Origin: Mallotus nudiflorus
Lineage: Eukaryota; Streptophyta; Magnoliopsida; Malpighiales; Euphorbiaceae
Length of the DNA: 64,000 nt
Assembly: GCA_947683625.1 (NCBI GenBank)
Contig: CANTUR010000793.1
Location: forward strand, 5,022,001 to 5,086,000
Reading direction: 5' to 3'
A model generated the notes under the pieces. The model had not been told where the DNA came from. It did no database searches and worked only from the letters and a program-made list of their open reading frames with translations. The stretch's first letter is position 1. Each line of letters starts with the position of its first letter. Shown here piece by piece: positions 32,201 to 42,560 of this stretch. Made by a program: the position numbers and the translations under genes.

Positions 32201-32679
32201 CAGGACATTTATCTGATCCTCATAAAGCGAAATCTCAAACAGGCTATGTGTTCACAAATAATGGAACTGCAATTTCTTGGCGTTCCCAGAAACAAACGCT
32301 TGTCACTACTTCCTCAAATCATTCTGAAATTATTGCACTACATGAAGCAAGTAGAGAGTGTGTGTGGCTTAGATCAATGACACATCATATTGAAGAATCT
32401 TGTGGTTTTCCAGTCAACAAAAGTCCAACAATTTTATATGAAGATAATGCAGCATGCATTGCACAGTTAAGGGAAGGATATATCAAAAGTGATAGAACCA
32501 AACATATACCTCCAAGATTCTTTTCATACACTCAAGAGCTAATAAAAGACAATTATATAGATATCAAGTATATTCAGTCTAGTCAGAATTCAGCTGATCT
32601 TTTCACAAAGGCACTTCCAACTGCAATCTTTAAAAAGCACGTTCACGATATTGGAATGCGACATCTACATACTATGTGA
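29260..32679 (+). CDS. Copia pol: protease, integrase, RT, RNase H, intact
   Basis: The frame is open from 29254; the first ATG is 29287 and a TTG lies at 29260. Protease: CIPDSGTTHTIL (about residue 23 of the longer frame). GAG-pre-integrase zinc domain: LWHDRLGHPG to CTACSLGKL. Integrase: Asp in IQGDICGPIHPP, Asp in RLDNAGEFTS, Glu in QNGLAESLIKRL. RT: YKWVFVRKRNEKNE, YKARLVAQGFSQ, and the catalytic box AVYVDDLNIIG. RNase H: IGYADAGHLSDP, HSEIIALHEAS, YEDNAACI, DRTKHI. All catalytic residues are present over about 1130 residues, the usual copia pol length. It needs re-initiation, recoding or splicing for expression because gag terminates upstream in another frame. The protein would make and integrate cDNA. 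Confidence 0.95.
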   Translation: MCLSILKFNMDCTQHKDNIGDLCIPDSGTTHTILKNRDYFSEIKPTKAVVKTISGPVDLIEGIGKAKFMLPNGTKFIIDEALFSPKSTRNLLSFDDIYRNGCDTQSITINGNKYLNIVSYESGKMQVLERLPKLPTGLHYMHIHVIESNMAVKEKSYDPSIINLWHDRLGHPGSVMMRRIIENSHGHPLKGQRIPQSNEMPCTACSLGKLILRPSPSKIQNESPMFLERIQGDICGPIHPPCGPFRYFMVLIDASSRWSHVCLLSTRNVAFARLLAEIIKLRAQFPDYTIKRVRLDNAGEFTSQAFNDYCMSTGIIVEHPVAHVHTQNGLAESLIKRLQFIARPLIMRTKLPISVWGHAILHAASLIRIRPSAYHKYSPLQLAFGQEPNISHLKIFGCAVYVPIAPPQRTKMGPQRRLGIYVGFETPSIIRYLEPLTGDVFTARFADCQFNEVVFPTLGKGEKEVKRDISWNEPSLLHLDPHTKQCELEVQKIVHLQAIANQLPDAFTDTKRVTKSYIPAANAPARIEIPEIKSENKDTHESKTRQKRGRPIGSKDKNPRKRKGVDNHIDSEENIPEEIENKESHETLSYTVACEIINDKDDPEPKSVMECQNRHDWIKWKDAMQAELDSLNKRNVFGPIIPMPKNVKPVGYKWVFVRKRNEKNEIIRYKARLVAQGFSQRPGIDYDETYSPVMDAITFRYLISLVVSKKLEMRLMDVVTAYLYGSLDSDIYMKIPEGFKMPEALSTKPKEMYSIKLQRSLYGLKQSGRMWYNRLSDYLINKGYVSNIICPCIFIKKTISGFVIIAVYVDDLNIIGTENEIHEATVYLKEEFEMKDLGKTKYCLGLQIEQMHNGIFVHQSNYTEKILKRFNMDKANPLSTPMVVRSLNIETDPFRPCEENEEILGPEFPYLSAIGALMYLANFTRPDISFAVNLLARFSSAPTKRHWKGVKHILRYLRGNVDLGLFYSNNSKQELIGYADAGHLSDPHKAKSQTGYVFTNNGTAISWRSQKQTLVTTSSNHSEIIALHEASRECVWLRSMTHHIEESCGFPVNKSPTILYEDNAACIAQLREGYIKSDRTKHIPPRFFSYTQELIKDNYIDIKYIQSSQNSADLFTKALPTAIFKKHVHDIGMRHLHTM

Positions 32680-32810
32680 AGGAAGATTATACATATCAAC
32701 TTGAGGGGGAGAATATCATGCACTGTACTCTTTTTCCTTAAGCTAAAGTTTTTCCCACTGGGTTTTATTTAGCAAGGTTTTAACGAGGCAGTTGCAAAAT
32801 ATTGTTATTC

Positions 32811-32819
32811 AAGGGGGAG
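32811..32819 (+). other. Polypurine tract of the young copia
   Basis: 'aagggggag' immediately before the 3' LTR. A second similar run ('gagggggagaa') lies about 100 bases upstream (about 32703-32714), a possible extra priming site. The stretch 32680-32810 has no gene. Confidence 0.85.
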
Positions 32820-33134
32820 TATTATGAATGTGAATGAACAATATATTGCTTGTGAATGAACAATATATTGCTTGTGAGAGAATAGTACTCAAATAGTGAA
32901 AATAAAATCTCTATATAAAGGGATTGAAATTCATTAATAAGAAGATTAAGAAGAAGAAAAGATAGATTACTCTCCAAATTCTTTCAATATTATAGTTCTC
33001 TAAATTCTCTCCAAACTCTTTCTAAATTCTCTCAAAATCATTCTACTATAAAATATTTTTCTTCTAGTTAAATACTACTAAATTCAAGTTTAGTTCTATA
33101 ACAAAATAAGTAATTCAATCTTTATTTCACAACA
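32820..33134 (+). repeat. 3' LTR of the young copia
   Basis: 315 bp, TATTATG..ACAACA. By direct reading it matches the 5' LTR base for base, including the duplicated 22-mer and TATA box. TSD ATTTG follows. Confidence 0.97.
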
Positions 33135-33975
33135 ATTTGTTAAATTTTGAAAATGGCTAATAAAATGGGTAGAGTGCATAACCCATTAGTAGGATATCAT
33201 ATCAATATGGTGGACATTATTAGGCTTGGACCCAATCATTACTAAAATGACTAGAAATAGCCATTTGTTGTTGGCTTTGGGCCCTTATCACACGCCATAT
33301 ACGAGCAATTTGGATTCTCTAACATAATTAATAAAATTAAATTAAAAAAATACATCAAGGAAGGGAATAAAAAAAGAAAAAAGTAACTAAAATTTTAAGG
33401 TGACTATGAATAGAGTAAAACATAACAAAATGAATGGAGATAAGAAATAAATAAAAGATAAAAGAACACATAAATGAGAAGCAATTAGATGCAGAAAAAA
33501 AGGGGAAAATAATATGAGGGGAACAAGATTAATGCAATAAAAAATAGAACAAATGGGTAGAAAATTAGAAATAAGATAAGAGGTACAAGCAGGATAATAT
33601 TAAAAGGCTTGTGACACCAACTAAATATGATTGAATTGTCCAGGATCAACTTCAGCTGTCCAGGCTTCAAAGAAGTGCTGAATGCTTGCTTTTACTAAAG
33701 GCACATTGCCTGATGTGTTAAATGAGGTGGACTTAACAAAGTATTATCATTTCATGCAATGAAACATTCATTAACGATTCTAAATATTTCCTGTGATCTC
33801 TTCTAACCTTTTAAATTGTTTGCAAGGGGCATGTTAAACAATAATGTTATATTCAATGTGATAATGAAGAGATATATTATTGTTCATCTAGTTATGCATA
33901 ATCAGATCCCCCTTACCGTCCATAATGCTAAAATAAATATAAGACTAAGAAAAATAGCCAAAACAGATCATACTA
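33135..33975 (+). repeat. Dispersed repeat B, right part
   Basis: Resumes repeat B after the copia ('atttgttaaattttgaaaatg') and matches 1938-2120 and then 3990-4543. The 1.86-kb segment of copy A is absent here; only about 30 bases lie at that point. It ends at 'gatcatactag', as in copy A. A 72-codon open frame at 33816-34034 is not credible. Confidence 0.85.
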
Positions 33976-34379
33976 GAATACAATATTTGAAAGACTTGCA
34001 ATTAAGGAGGCGGAAAAAAGGATTAACCAACTAATACGGCATATCATAGAGATATTTTTTTTATATCCTATTTTGACTAACCAATGAACTAAGCAAATGT
34101 TAATTTCACAAAAAACATGTATTAGTAGCATAATCCAAATCCACCTTTGCTGCCCATTGGCTCAAACTATAAAGGAAAAAACATTCAATGACATTTGCCT
34201 ACAATTCCAAAACTTTTTCATGGTTTCATTAAATGGATCATTTTAGATTAAAGCATGCCATTTAGAGCATAAATGCAAAACGTAGTCAGATTTCAATAGC
34301 GAACAAAAAAAAGGATTATTCTGAACAGAGTTTATTTTATTTAAAAAAGGAACAGGTTTATTGGGAAGCTATGTCATAC
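33976..34379. other. Intron-like remnant, expected UBP exons missing
   Basis: Between repeat B and the exon at 34380 there is no recognisable coding sequence. I looked for the next expected UBP12/13 exon (the NEKIENINDQYW region) on the minus strand and did not find it. Confidence 0.5.
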
Positions 34380-37300
34380 CTCGTAAATCTTGAGGTAGAA
34401 AACCTCAAGCAACCTAAGTTCAGCACTATGGTGAGACAACTCAACCTGTTCCAAATTAAGGCATGTGTGATTACAAAACTAAAGAAGCAGTTGTAGAAAG
34501 CACTTCAGAATCAGAAGAAAAAAAAATAATGCAATTTCCTGGAACCATTAGTTCATACTGAAAAACAAGATTAGCTATATCAAGAAGTTACAGAAATTGC
34601 TCATTAAATTAGGCACGAAAAGAAATGAAGAGAACCACAAAGTTACAAAAGACAACAATTACCTTAGTCTTAAGGTCATTAATAACATCACCTACAGTGC
34701 TCTGTTTTGGCAATCTAATAGTATGAATCGCCACCTGAGAGGATTATAGTAATTCAATGAATCAAGAGAACTTCAAACATAAATAACATGACAATTCAAA
34801 AACCAGTTACAATCCACTACACTAACCTCATCCTTAGTGGCATGATGAAAAGCAACCTTCAAGGTTTTCAAGCCTTGTAGTTCTGGCAGTGGGATATCAA
34901 GAACTTCATAGTATAGGATGTCAGATGTCTGTTGATCAACAAAAGAAACTAGTTTTATTCCAGTCATCAGATCAGAAAACAAATAAACAGTAACAAGCAG
35001 AGATCCAAACTTCTGTGGCATACCTGGTTATAGTGAACCAGCATGTCAGACAAATGATCCACTCCTCGGTACTCAATAGGTTGGGATTTAGGTTGTTGAG
35101 AATAACAGTTACAAGAAGTAAGCCTAATTTTTGATGGGTCATCCAAGCCAAGATGACGAGCTACTCTTTCAACAACATCATCATAATTGTGAAGCTTTGA
35201 TCTTAAGTTTTATTGGACAGAATTCAAACAAACAGATTACAAAATTTTGGGTAATCAATCAATTGTGAGCCATAAAAACATAAAATATAACAAACTTACA
35301 GCTCAACACAAAATTCATCCTCTTTTGGTTTCTCCAAAGATCGAAAGCGAACAGCCTACAAATCAAAAAAATAGAAAAATTTAAGCCAGCATTAAGTACA
35401 GAAAACATCCAGCAAAACTCTTCAAATATGATGTTGGAATTTCTTATGTAGTCAGCACATCAACAGTGGATCATTGAAGAATAGACTTGAGGAAAGTGGA
35501 ATGTCCTGAAAACTTGCAGTGGCACATAAATGAAATTGTTATTGTTTTGATACATTTCATACAAGTATCAATTATTCTAAAATCAGGTTGAATGCAATCT
35601 TGGCAACAAGAAGGATGAGAACTACCAACCATAAATATACAGCAACGCAAACTTTGGGAATAGCAACTAATACAGGAAAATACATAAAAGATTTTAGTCC
35701 TCATTGGATTGCTTCATGGTATACCTGATGGTTATGTACATATTCAAGAAATGAAGGTACATCAGGGTAACGACATATTTCACTTCCAACTTGAGATCTC
35801 TGAAAGCAAATGATATCTCCATCTACAAGCTGCATATACACCAATGCAAACAAAAACAAAGATAAGAAAAGGCAACTGCAACACCAACTAAAATAAAATT
35901 GCAACAAAAATGATTTTACATACCTCACTAGCACGAAATGTTAGCTTCTTGTCAATGTGATGGCACATAACATAAGGTTCAAATTTTACTTCCTGTACCC
36001 AATAGCAATAGCAAGATATTAAATGTACAAAAACTTGTCAAACTAGTTGATGCAGCTATATAAAGTACATCTGGATTGCAGACCTCATAAAGTTCAATCT
36101 CTTGATTAGAAGCAAAGCCAGCCATTTCATTAAGCTTTGTCAATATTTCCATTGGCTTACCAGCCCCCATTACAGAAAGCCTCCCAACAACCTGTCATCA
36201 GAAAAGATGAGCCTAGCTAACCATATTTTTTACACAAGCCAAAAAAAATAACCAGGTTGTTATAATTACTGCAGCTCCTCTTTGAATGGGTCATAAAGTT
36301 TGAAGAAGAGGAGAATATCCGCTTCGGTCTTCTTAAGTGCACGGATGGGCATCAAATCCTGGTTAACCAATAGACCGAATAAAATCCATTGGCATTTGTC
36401 CAAAAATTAGAAGGAAAGAAAAAAAGATGATATAAGATAATAACAGTACTTGTCCAAGCTCTACTTCCAGAAACAGCTTTAGCTCAGCATTATTTGCTTT
36501 ATTAGAAACCTCTCTCAGTTGTCCAACCTGCAACAGCTTTATTGTTACAAACAACAAAAATGGGTATGTACAAATCTTAGAAGCCAAAGACACTCAACAA
36601 TCAATACATACATGTGATGTAACAAATCACATAAAAAATCTAATGAGTTATGCTTAGACTCATAAGGGGCACGAGAAAGATTTTTTCTTTTCCCCGCATA
36701 TAAACAGTCCTTGGAAAGCAATTCATCGAATATGTGAACATAAGAATTTATTTTTAGTTCCATCATCACATAACCAAACTTTTTCTCTTCAAGGAATGCC
36801 ACCAGAAGGATTTATCAGTTATGTGAGAAATACTGAATGGGAAGTACACCACTTCTCATAATGGCATCAGAGTCGAACAGAAGAAATAACAGATAAACAC
36901 ATGTAAATGTACATATGCATAACCAGCTTTGCATGGATGACTAGGGCAGACATGAACGAAAGCAAAGTGCCCAAGTGTGTTATACACGAGAATACCAGTA
37001 ATACTTTTAGTTAAACACTACTTTGTATTTAGCTATCTCATTTGGAAAGATTCATGGTAACTTTGGCCACAACACCCTGATACCACAGCACCACAGTTAA
37101 AATGGATTTTTTTTTTTTTTTAAATACCAGAAATAAACGGTTAAAATGGATAACAGGTGGTTCACAAACCCAAATATTTAAGGATCAGGCAAAAAGCAAG
37201 CACGGCTGTAGAGGATGCAGTCCTTCATGGTTAAAATAGAAAATTGCTAAACCACCTTGCAACATGTAATATTACTAATTTAAGCAGAATAATCACTCAT

Positions 37301-37747
37301 GGTGTCTTCCCTCCAGATGGGCTTAGTCACAACTACAACATGGATCTACTACATTGCTGGATCACGCTAACTGCTCACTCATGTCAAATCAATCAGATGT
37401 ACATTCTGTAACTTAAATATATATTGAAATATTACCATGTCAACCAAGTGATTATGCATAGCGACTTTGACTTCACACTTTATCATAAAGTATATATATA
37501 CATGCATATTTGAAGGATCAAAAAGTAACCGCACAAACGTTTATGAACTGCAGAAATCTAAGTGTATAATAAAATGTTGTACCTCACAAGATACCCTGCC
37601 AAAAGGACTAAATATAAATATGTACTCACAGATTTTGCTTCCTCCTGAGGAGTCAATGGTCGATTTGGACGATATGTATGATTTTGGCGCTCTGCCCACA
37701 ACCAAAAACGTTGAAATTGAACTGGTATACCAAACTCTCTGGCAACT

Positions 37748-37933
37748 TCTTCCTGCAAAGAACTTAACAATCAAATACCATTATAACAAAGACCTAGCAA
37801 GATGTCTATAAAATCTGCATGTAAAAATGTTATAGCAAAAAGTTATAAACTCTTCCTGCAAAGAACTTTATAGTGAAATACCATTATGACAAAGATCTAG
37901 CAAGATGTCTATAAAATCTACATGTAAAAATGT
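37748..37933. repeat. 104-bp tandem duplication across an exon border
   Basis: 'cttcctgcaaagaactt' at 37748 recurs at 37852, and the following sequence through 'tctataaaatct(g/a)catgtaaaaatgtta' is repeated with few differences. The unit includes the splice acceptor and first bases of the exon at 37630-37752, so a spare acceptor lies 104 bases upstream in gene direction. Confidence 0.85.
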
Positions 37934-38985
37934 TAATACCTAAAAGTTTTAAAAAATACCATAGAGCTTTTTTACTTTGTACTGTAAGTTTTAGCTTTCT
38001 GTCATTTTACCATGTTTGGTGTCATTTATGTACACTAAGAACATTAAGATTGTATTTTCTTTGTACCTGTTACATAAAAATAAGCCATTACAAAGAGCAA
38101 CCCATTGCACGAGGCTCCCTCTTTGCAGAAGTCAAAAAGACAGCTGACTATTGTGACCATCTTGTCACAAAAGAGTAACATTATCATTGCACAAAGGCTT
38201 ACTCTCAACAGTAGTAACTCATTAATTAAAACCAATTTTAAATGTCTGCATACAATTACACCATATGACTAGAAAGGAGAATTACTGTACATGTGAGATT
38301 TTATTTCGTTATTGACTTTTGTGACAAGAAGGCTACCATATGACATTATCAGGCTACCTATGCAGGTGCTGCCAAATAGCAATCAAAAGCTATCAAAATT
38401 CCATAACACATAACTAACATGTATAATCCTAATGGCATTAACCAAAAATGGTATCAAAGTCACAAGTTCTTTAACAAAATAAAAATAGAAAACGCATACA
38501 GCCACCTAAAAAATGCTAAAAGTCAAGTAATGTTTTCTTGATTTTGCCAAATTTTTAAGCTGGTATTTAATGTATGTCATTCATACTCATCAAACTACCA
38601 ATTAGAATGAGATAAAAACACACTTTGTTCCAATCAAACAGGTGTAAGAGTAGGATGGTGACAGGAATTAGATTTATAATCCTAAGTTGGTTGAGTGATT
38701 GGCTTTGAATGCCCAAGAACTATTAGATTTATAATCGTAAGCACATTTTGTTCCAAGCAAATGGAAAAGCCACTGCACATGGCACTTGCTATTTTAAACT
38801 TTTAGGTTAAAGGTTATAACATAGCATTAGAGCCAAGAACTATCATGTTCCATTAAAATAGTATTCTTCTAATGCATGCTTACACTATATGAACCTAAAA
38901 GGTGCCCTATTTTTCAGCAAATTGTAATAAATGACTTCTCTCAAGATGGAAGCCATGAGAATATAGATTATTTGCATGTCATTAC

Positions 38986-39445
38986 ACAGGCCTCGAGAAT
39001 ACCATGTCAACAAGTCCACCATAGACCTCGAGAGTGTTGGTCCACGCGCACATATGAACTTATAAATGAGGTTGAGACTATATAATACAAAACCAATTGA
39101 TTTGTGTTGAAGTTCAATTTACACCACTTATAAGTCTTTTATTGTTTTGCACTTTTCCAATGTGGGATATATTCTCCAATACTCCCCTTCAAGTACTCCA
39201 GGTCTCAAACACAACCCCCTTCACTGCTTTGATACCATGTTAACAAGTCCATGGGCCTCGAGAATATTATGTCAATAAATCCACAAGCCTCAAGAGTGTT
39301 AGCCCACACACCCACATGTGGACTTATAAATGGAATTGAGCCCATATAATACGAAACCAATTGGTTTGTGTTAAGGTCCGATCTACACCATTTATAAGTC
39401 CTTTATTGCTTTGCACTTTTCCAATGTGGGATATATTCTCCAACA
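38986..39445 (-). mobile_element. TRIM (miniature LTR retrotransposon)
   Basis: Two related LTRs, 38986-39181 and 39238-39445 (about 200 bp), flank only about 56 bases. On the minus strand the right LTR runs TGTTGGAGAATATATCCC to TTGTTAACA and is directly followed by TGGTATCAAAGC, a tRNA-Met PBS (39226-39237). A purine tract 'ttgaaggggag' (about 39182-39192) then precedes the other LTR. Flanks carry ATTAC (38981-38985 and 39446-39450), a 5-bp target duplication. The outer end of the 3' LTR lacks about 16 bases. It has no coding capacity and would depend on another element's proteins. Confidence 0.9.
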
Positions 39446-40606
39446 ATTACATATGATAAAAATATTTAATGTGTTTGATTTGGAATTGCCACAAACCAAT
39501 AAGTAATATCCAATATTGGCTGCACATATGACACAAAGGAATCAAATTACAGGATTTTGTTAGTCCTCTTATCTGATGGACATCAGCTAAACCCACAAGT
39601 TATTGCCTTATTGCAATTCTAAAGTGCATTGCAAAATCTTCCCACTCAGGATTTGGGATATGTAAGTAAGCCACAAACATTGGTTTAGCAGTTCTCGATG
39701 AACCAAACAGCTTGATCAAAAAACAAAAAGGTAGCCATATCCAATTTGTATGCTCAAAGGGAAAAAGACCTCAAAAAGGGATAAAAAAATAGAAATTACC
39801 TTGAAAATATTAAAGGGCATCTGTTTCTGCATGCAAAAACTACAAACTTTATCATGATCTACAAGATCAAAATAAATATCCTTCCCAATCTGTTCCAATA
39901 GATCCTCACTACGAGCAACCTAAAAGCACAAAAGAACTAAATCATGGACTGATTTTCCATTGGTGAAATCAGAATTTTATTAACAGACGATAATGGTTCA
40001 CAAATGCACCTGAATGCATGTGCTCTCTCTCTCCATGGACACACACACACACACATACATATCATGCCAGGGGGTTGTCTAAAACTGGAGAAAATAAAAT
40101 TTGGGAAGTTGCTACCTTTATGATAGTATACAAGTGAGCCTCAGCTTTTTCATCTCTCTTTTGTTCGTTTTCTTTTTGTTCTTTCTTTAACTGTATCTGG
40201 AATAAGATATTTGACTGCACAAAAAAAAAAGATTGTCAGAAAAGAAAACGTCTAAATTACAAATGGGTAAAAATTTAGTATGCACATCTCAGCCTCAGGT
40301 GTTCTGCAATATCCTTCTCATCCACATTCCAAATTATCTTATCCTTGTCACTTTCCAGGATATACACAAGCATATAAGCATTTGAATATTTTGTAAACTT
40401 AAATGGAGAGTTGTTGAAGCCGGGATTTGCCTGTGGTAACTGCTTCCAAAAACTGAAGGAATATAAAAGCTCAATTGAAATAAATATGAAATCAAGTAAA
40501 GACTAAAATGTAACGCCAGAAAGGATACCTCTTCCTCACCACCATACTGCTCCTCTTGCGCGCTTCTCATATTTTCTTTAGTTACCCACTTGTCATCCAA
40601 TTTAAA

Positions 40607-40892
40607 CCTATATGCCATATAACAAAATGAGCAGAAAATTCCCAAAAAAAAAGAGGGGCAATCACAATCAAGACACATTTACAATTTTAAGGATCTCAAA
40701 CAGGAGAAAGCAAGAGCTGCTTGGAAACAGATTCAAACAAACATGCTTAAAATTTCAAAGTCCAAGCCAACTAGTTATGACAATGCCTGCTTGAATCATT
40801 CCAAAAGCTAGAATAAATATGAGAGCAAGAAATACCATTAGCATAGACATGCTCACAGTAGCATTCAGAATATTTAGCAAAAAAAGAAAGTA

Positions 40893-40929
<37 letters not shown>

Positions 40930-41254
40930 AATAAATACTATTTTACAAAACTGGGGGTATTTTTGTCTTTTAAATACATAATCCCTATTCTCTAATCTTT
41001 TTCCCAAACAAAAGAATATAATGTAACCCTTACCTCATCTCACTTCTTCCCAAACAAAAGTTAACTAATACATATTCCCTTCTCTTACCTTTACTTACCT
41101 TTCCCATCCTTACTCTTCCTTAAAGAATCACCACCTCACCCTATCCAAACAAGGTGTAAGTTGGCATATGTATCTAGGATAGCAAGTTACCAGTTGAGCA
41201 ATCCTACAAAATAATAAATGGGCAAGCAATTCAATAGAGACTCATATGTGTTTC
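40607..41254. other. Intergenic/intron remnant with ATT microsatellite
   Basis: No further UBP exon is recognisable upstream of 40606. The stretch includes a roughly 11-unit ATT run and 40980-41160, a pyrimidine-rich patch ending 'ccaaacaaggtgtaag' that resembles miniature transposon ends but has no matching partner I could find. Confidence 0.45.
40896..40928. repeat. (ATT)n microsatellite
   Basis: About 11 uninterrupted ATT/TTA units on the plus strand. The Ile-rich minus-strand frame across it is an artefact. Confidence 0.9.
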
Positions 41255-42320
41255 AAAAAAAGAAGCAAAACAGATTATGCAAGATGTGCATTCAGGGTGT
41301 GTGGACCTCACATGAATGGTAAAGAGTTAGTAAGAAAAATTATGAGACATAGATAATATTGGCAAACAATGGAGCATGATTATACCTAGTTTGTCAGAAG
41401 TTGCTATGAATGCCAATTGCATGGAAATGTTTCTTAAATTCCACCTTCAATGCTCAAGACTCGTACTACTTTGTGGCCATTCTTAGCATGAGGAATAGAC
41501 ATAATGGAAAAGATTGCTCCACCAGATTCAAATAGGAATGAGTTTATAGTTATTACAATCTATTATTTATTAAAATAGGTAGAAGCTAAGTCCTTCAAAC
41601 AGCTGGGGGCAAAGTAGATGGCTTCATTAAGAAGAACTTGATTTGTAGGTATGGTGTGCCTCATCGCATTATAACTGATAATGGTGTGCAGTTTCAAGCT
41701 AAAAGTGAGGTATTTATGGCAAAGGTATAGGGTTGAACATCATATAATCCTTGTACTAACCTTAAGCAAACATTGTAGTTGAAGCAGTTAATAAAAGCAT
41801 AAAACTAATTCTCAGTAAAATAGTCAAAACTTGCTGAGATTAGTCAAATCAGTTGCCATATGCTTTATGGGGGTATATAACTACAACTAGAATAGCTATG
41901 GGTGCAACACCTTATTCTTTAGTATATAGTATGAAAGTAGTGTTACTGATAAAAGTTAAGTTACAATCATGAGAATAATGTTAGAAGTAAAAATTCTAGA
42001 AGCAAAATGGGCCAGATCTAGATATGACGATTTGACACTATTAGATGAGAAAAGACTTAGAGCAGCATTCAACATGCAACTTTATCATAGAAGAATCACT
42101 AAAGCTTTTAACAAAAAAGTCAAAATCAGCAAGATTCAGGAGGGTGATTTAGTTTTAAAATAAGCAAGATCAATTTTGATCCTAGAAGGAAGTTTAAGCC
42201 AAGTTAGGAAAGTCCTTATCTTTTAAAGATAATACTTCTAAAAAGTGCAATCAAGTTGTTTGATCTTGAGGGAAATGAATTCTCAGAACCTATAAATCTA
42301 TATAGATTAAAAAAGTAATG
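41255..42320 (+). pseudogene. Second Tat/Ogre-type integrase remnant
   Basis: The broken frames hold EAKQIMQDVHSGC (zinc-domain start, about 41255), a YECQLHGN-like part of the zinc domain, then ICRYGVPHRIITDNGVQFQA with the second catalytic Asp (about 41645-41705). A clean 64-codon stretch (41969-42163) has RIMLEVKILEAKWARSRYDD, LLDEKRLRAAF and KISKIQEGDLVLK, the integrase C-terminal region. The end (EPINLYRLKK) is at about 42280-42315. Many stops occur (for example between 41710 and 41960). It is a different Tat sublineage from the copy at 10020-24659, since motifs and wording differ. Non-functional. Confidence 0.85.
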
Positions 42321-42370
42321 TGCCTAGTCTCCAACCAAATAACTAAATAAAAAGTGAATAAAAAACAAAA

Positions 42371-42560
42371 ATCCTCGCTAAGTTGAAAACTTGAAAGGCT
42401 TAGGCAAAAGTTAGAGGTTCCCGCTAAGTCGAATACCCAAAAAGGGCAACTTACAAAAATTAGGGAAAAAAGAAAAAATAAGAATAATTCCCGCTAAGAT
42501 TGAAACCTAAAAAGGGTGTCTTAAGCAAAAGTAAGGGAAATTTGACAGTTACGTTGGCTA
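42371..42560 (+). repeat. Degenerate tandem units 'c(c/t)cgctaag..' after Tat integrase
   Basis: Three units begin at about 42371, 42412 and 42492. Each reads c(c/t)cgctaag, then a(a/c)ttgaaaac-like and aaaagggc/t, then a tail like 'ttaggcaaaagttag'. A fourth, weaker unit is at about 42553. The motif lies just past the integrase stop, where Tat/Ogre elements often carry such repeats near their 3' purine tract. Confidence 0.7.

Larger units (their letters stand above)
26944..33134 (+). mobile_element. Young, apparently complete Ty1/copia retrotransposon
   Basis: 6191 bp, flanked by the 5-bp direct repeat ATTTG (26939-26943 and 33135-33139). Copy A of the host repeat shows the unoccupied site (about 1935-1943). 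The two 315-bp LTRs read identical. A PBS directly follows the 5' LTR and a purine tract directly precedes the 3' LTR. Gag (334 codons) and pol (1130 codons from the first ATG) are open with all catalytic motifs. The LTR begins TATTATG rather than the usual TG and ends ACAACA. This is the only element here that could still be mobile or was so recently. Confidence 0.97.
34380..40606 (-). pseudogene. UBP12/UBP13-like deubiquitinase, C-terminal half, broken
   Basis: Fifteen exons with mostly GT..AG borders, read right to left: 40529-40606, 40304-40430, 40116-40196, 39800-39919, 37630-37752, 36450-36527, 36270-36358, 36084-36191, 35924-35992, 35725-35829, 35300-35355, 35024-35201, 34827-34928, 34663-34734, 34380-34445. 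They encode the end of the ubiquitin-protease domain (YGGEEE) and the USP7-type ubiquitin-like region (KYSNAYMLVYILESDKDK; FQRFWLWAERQNHTYRP; RYPDVPSFLEYVHNHQ; YYEVLDIPLPELQGLKTLKV). Such enzymes remove ubiquitin from substrates in the nucleus and cytoplasm. The MATH and catalytic parts are absent (Tat sequence begins upstream). A one-base loss shifts the frame at the 36270/36191 junction, and later exons are missing. The 37753-39799 intron holds a TRIM. Confidence 0.9.

Noticed and set aside
38986..39445. Cassandra-type TRIM carrying 5S RNA promoter
   Set aside because: I saw no 5S-like internal promoter sequence in either LTR.
34380..40606. Functional UBP12/UBP13 gene
   Set aside because: Catalytic half absent, a junction frameshift, missing downstream exons and scrambled duplicate exons.
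40771..41007. Ile-rich 78-codon minus-strand frame
   Set aside because: It translates the ATT microsatellite; no other support.
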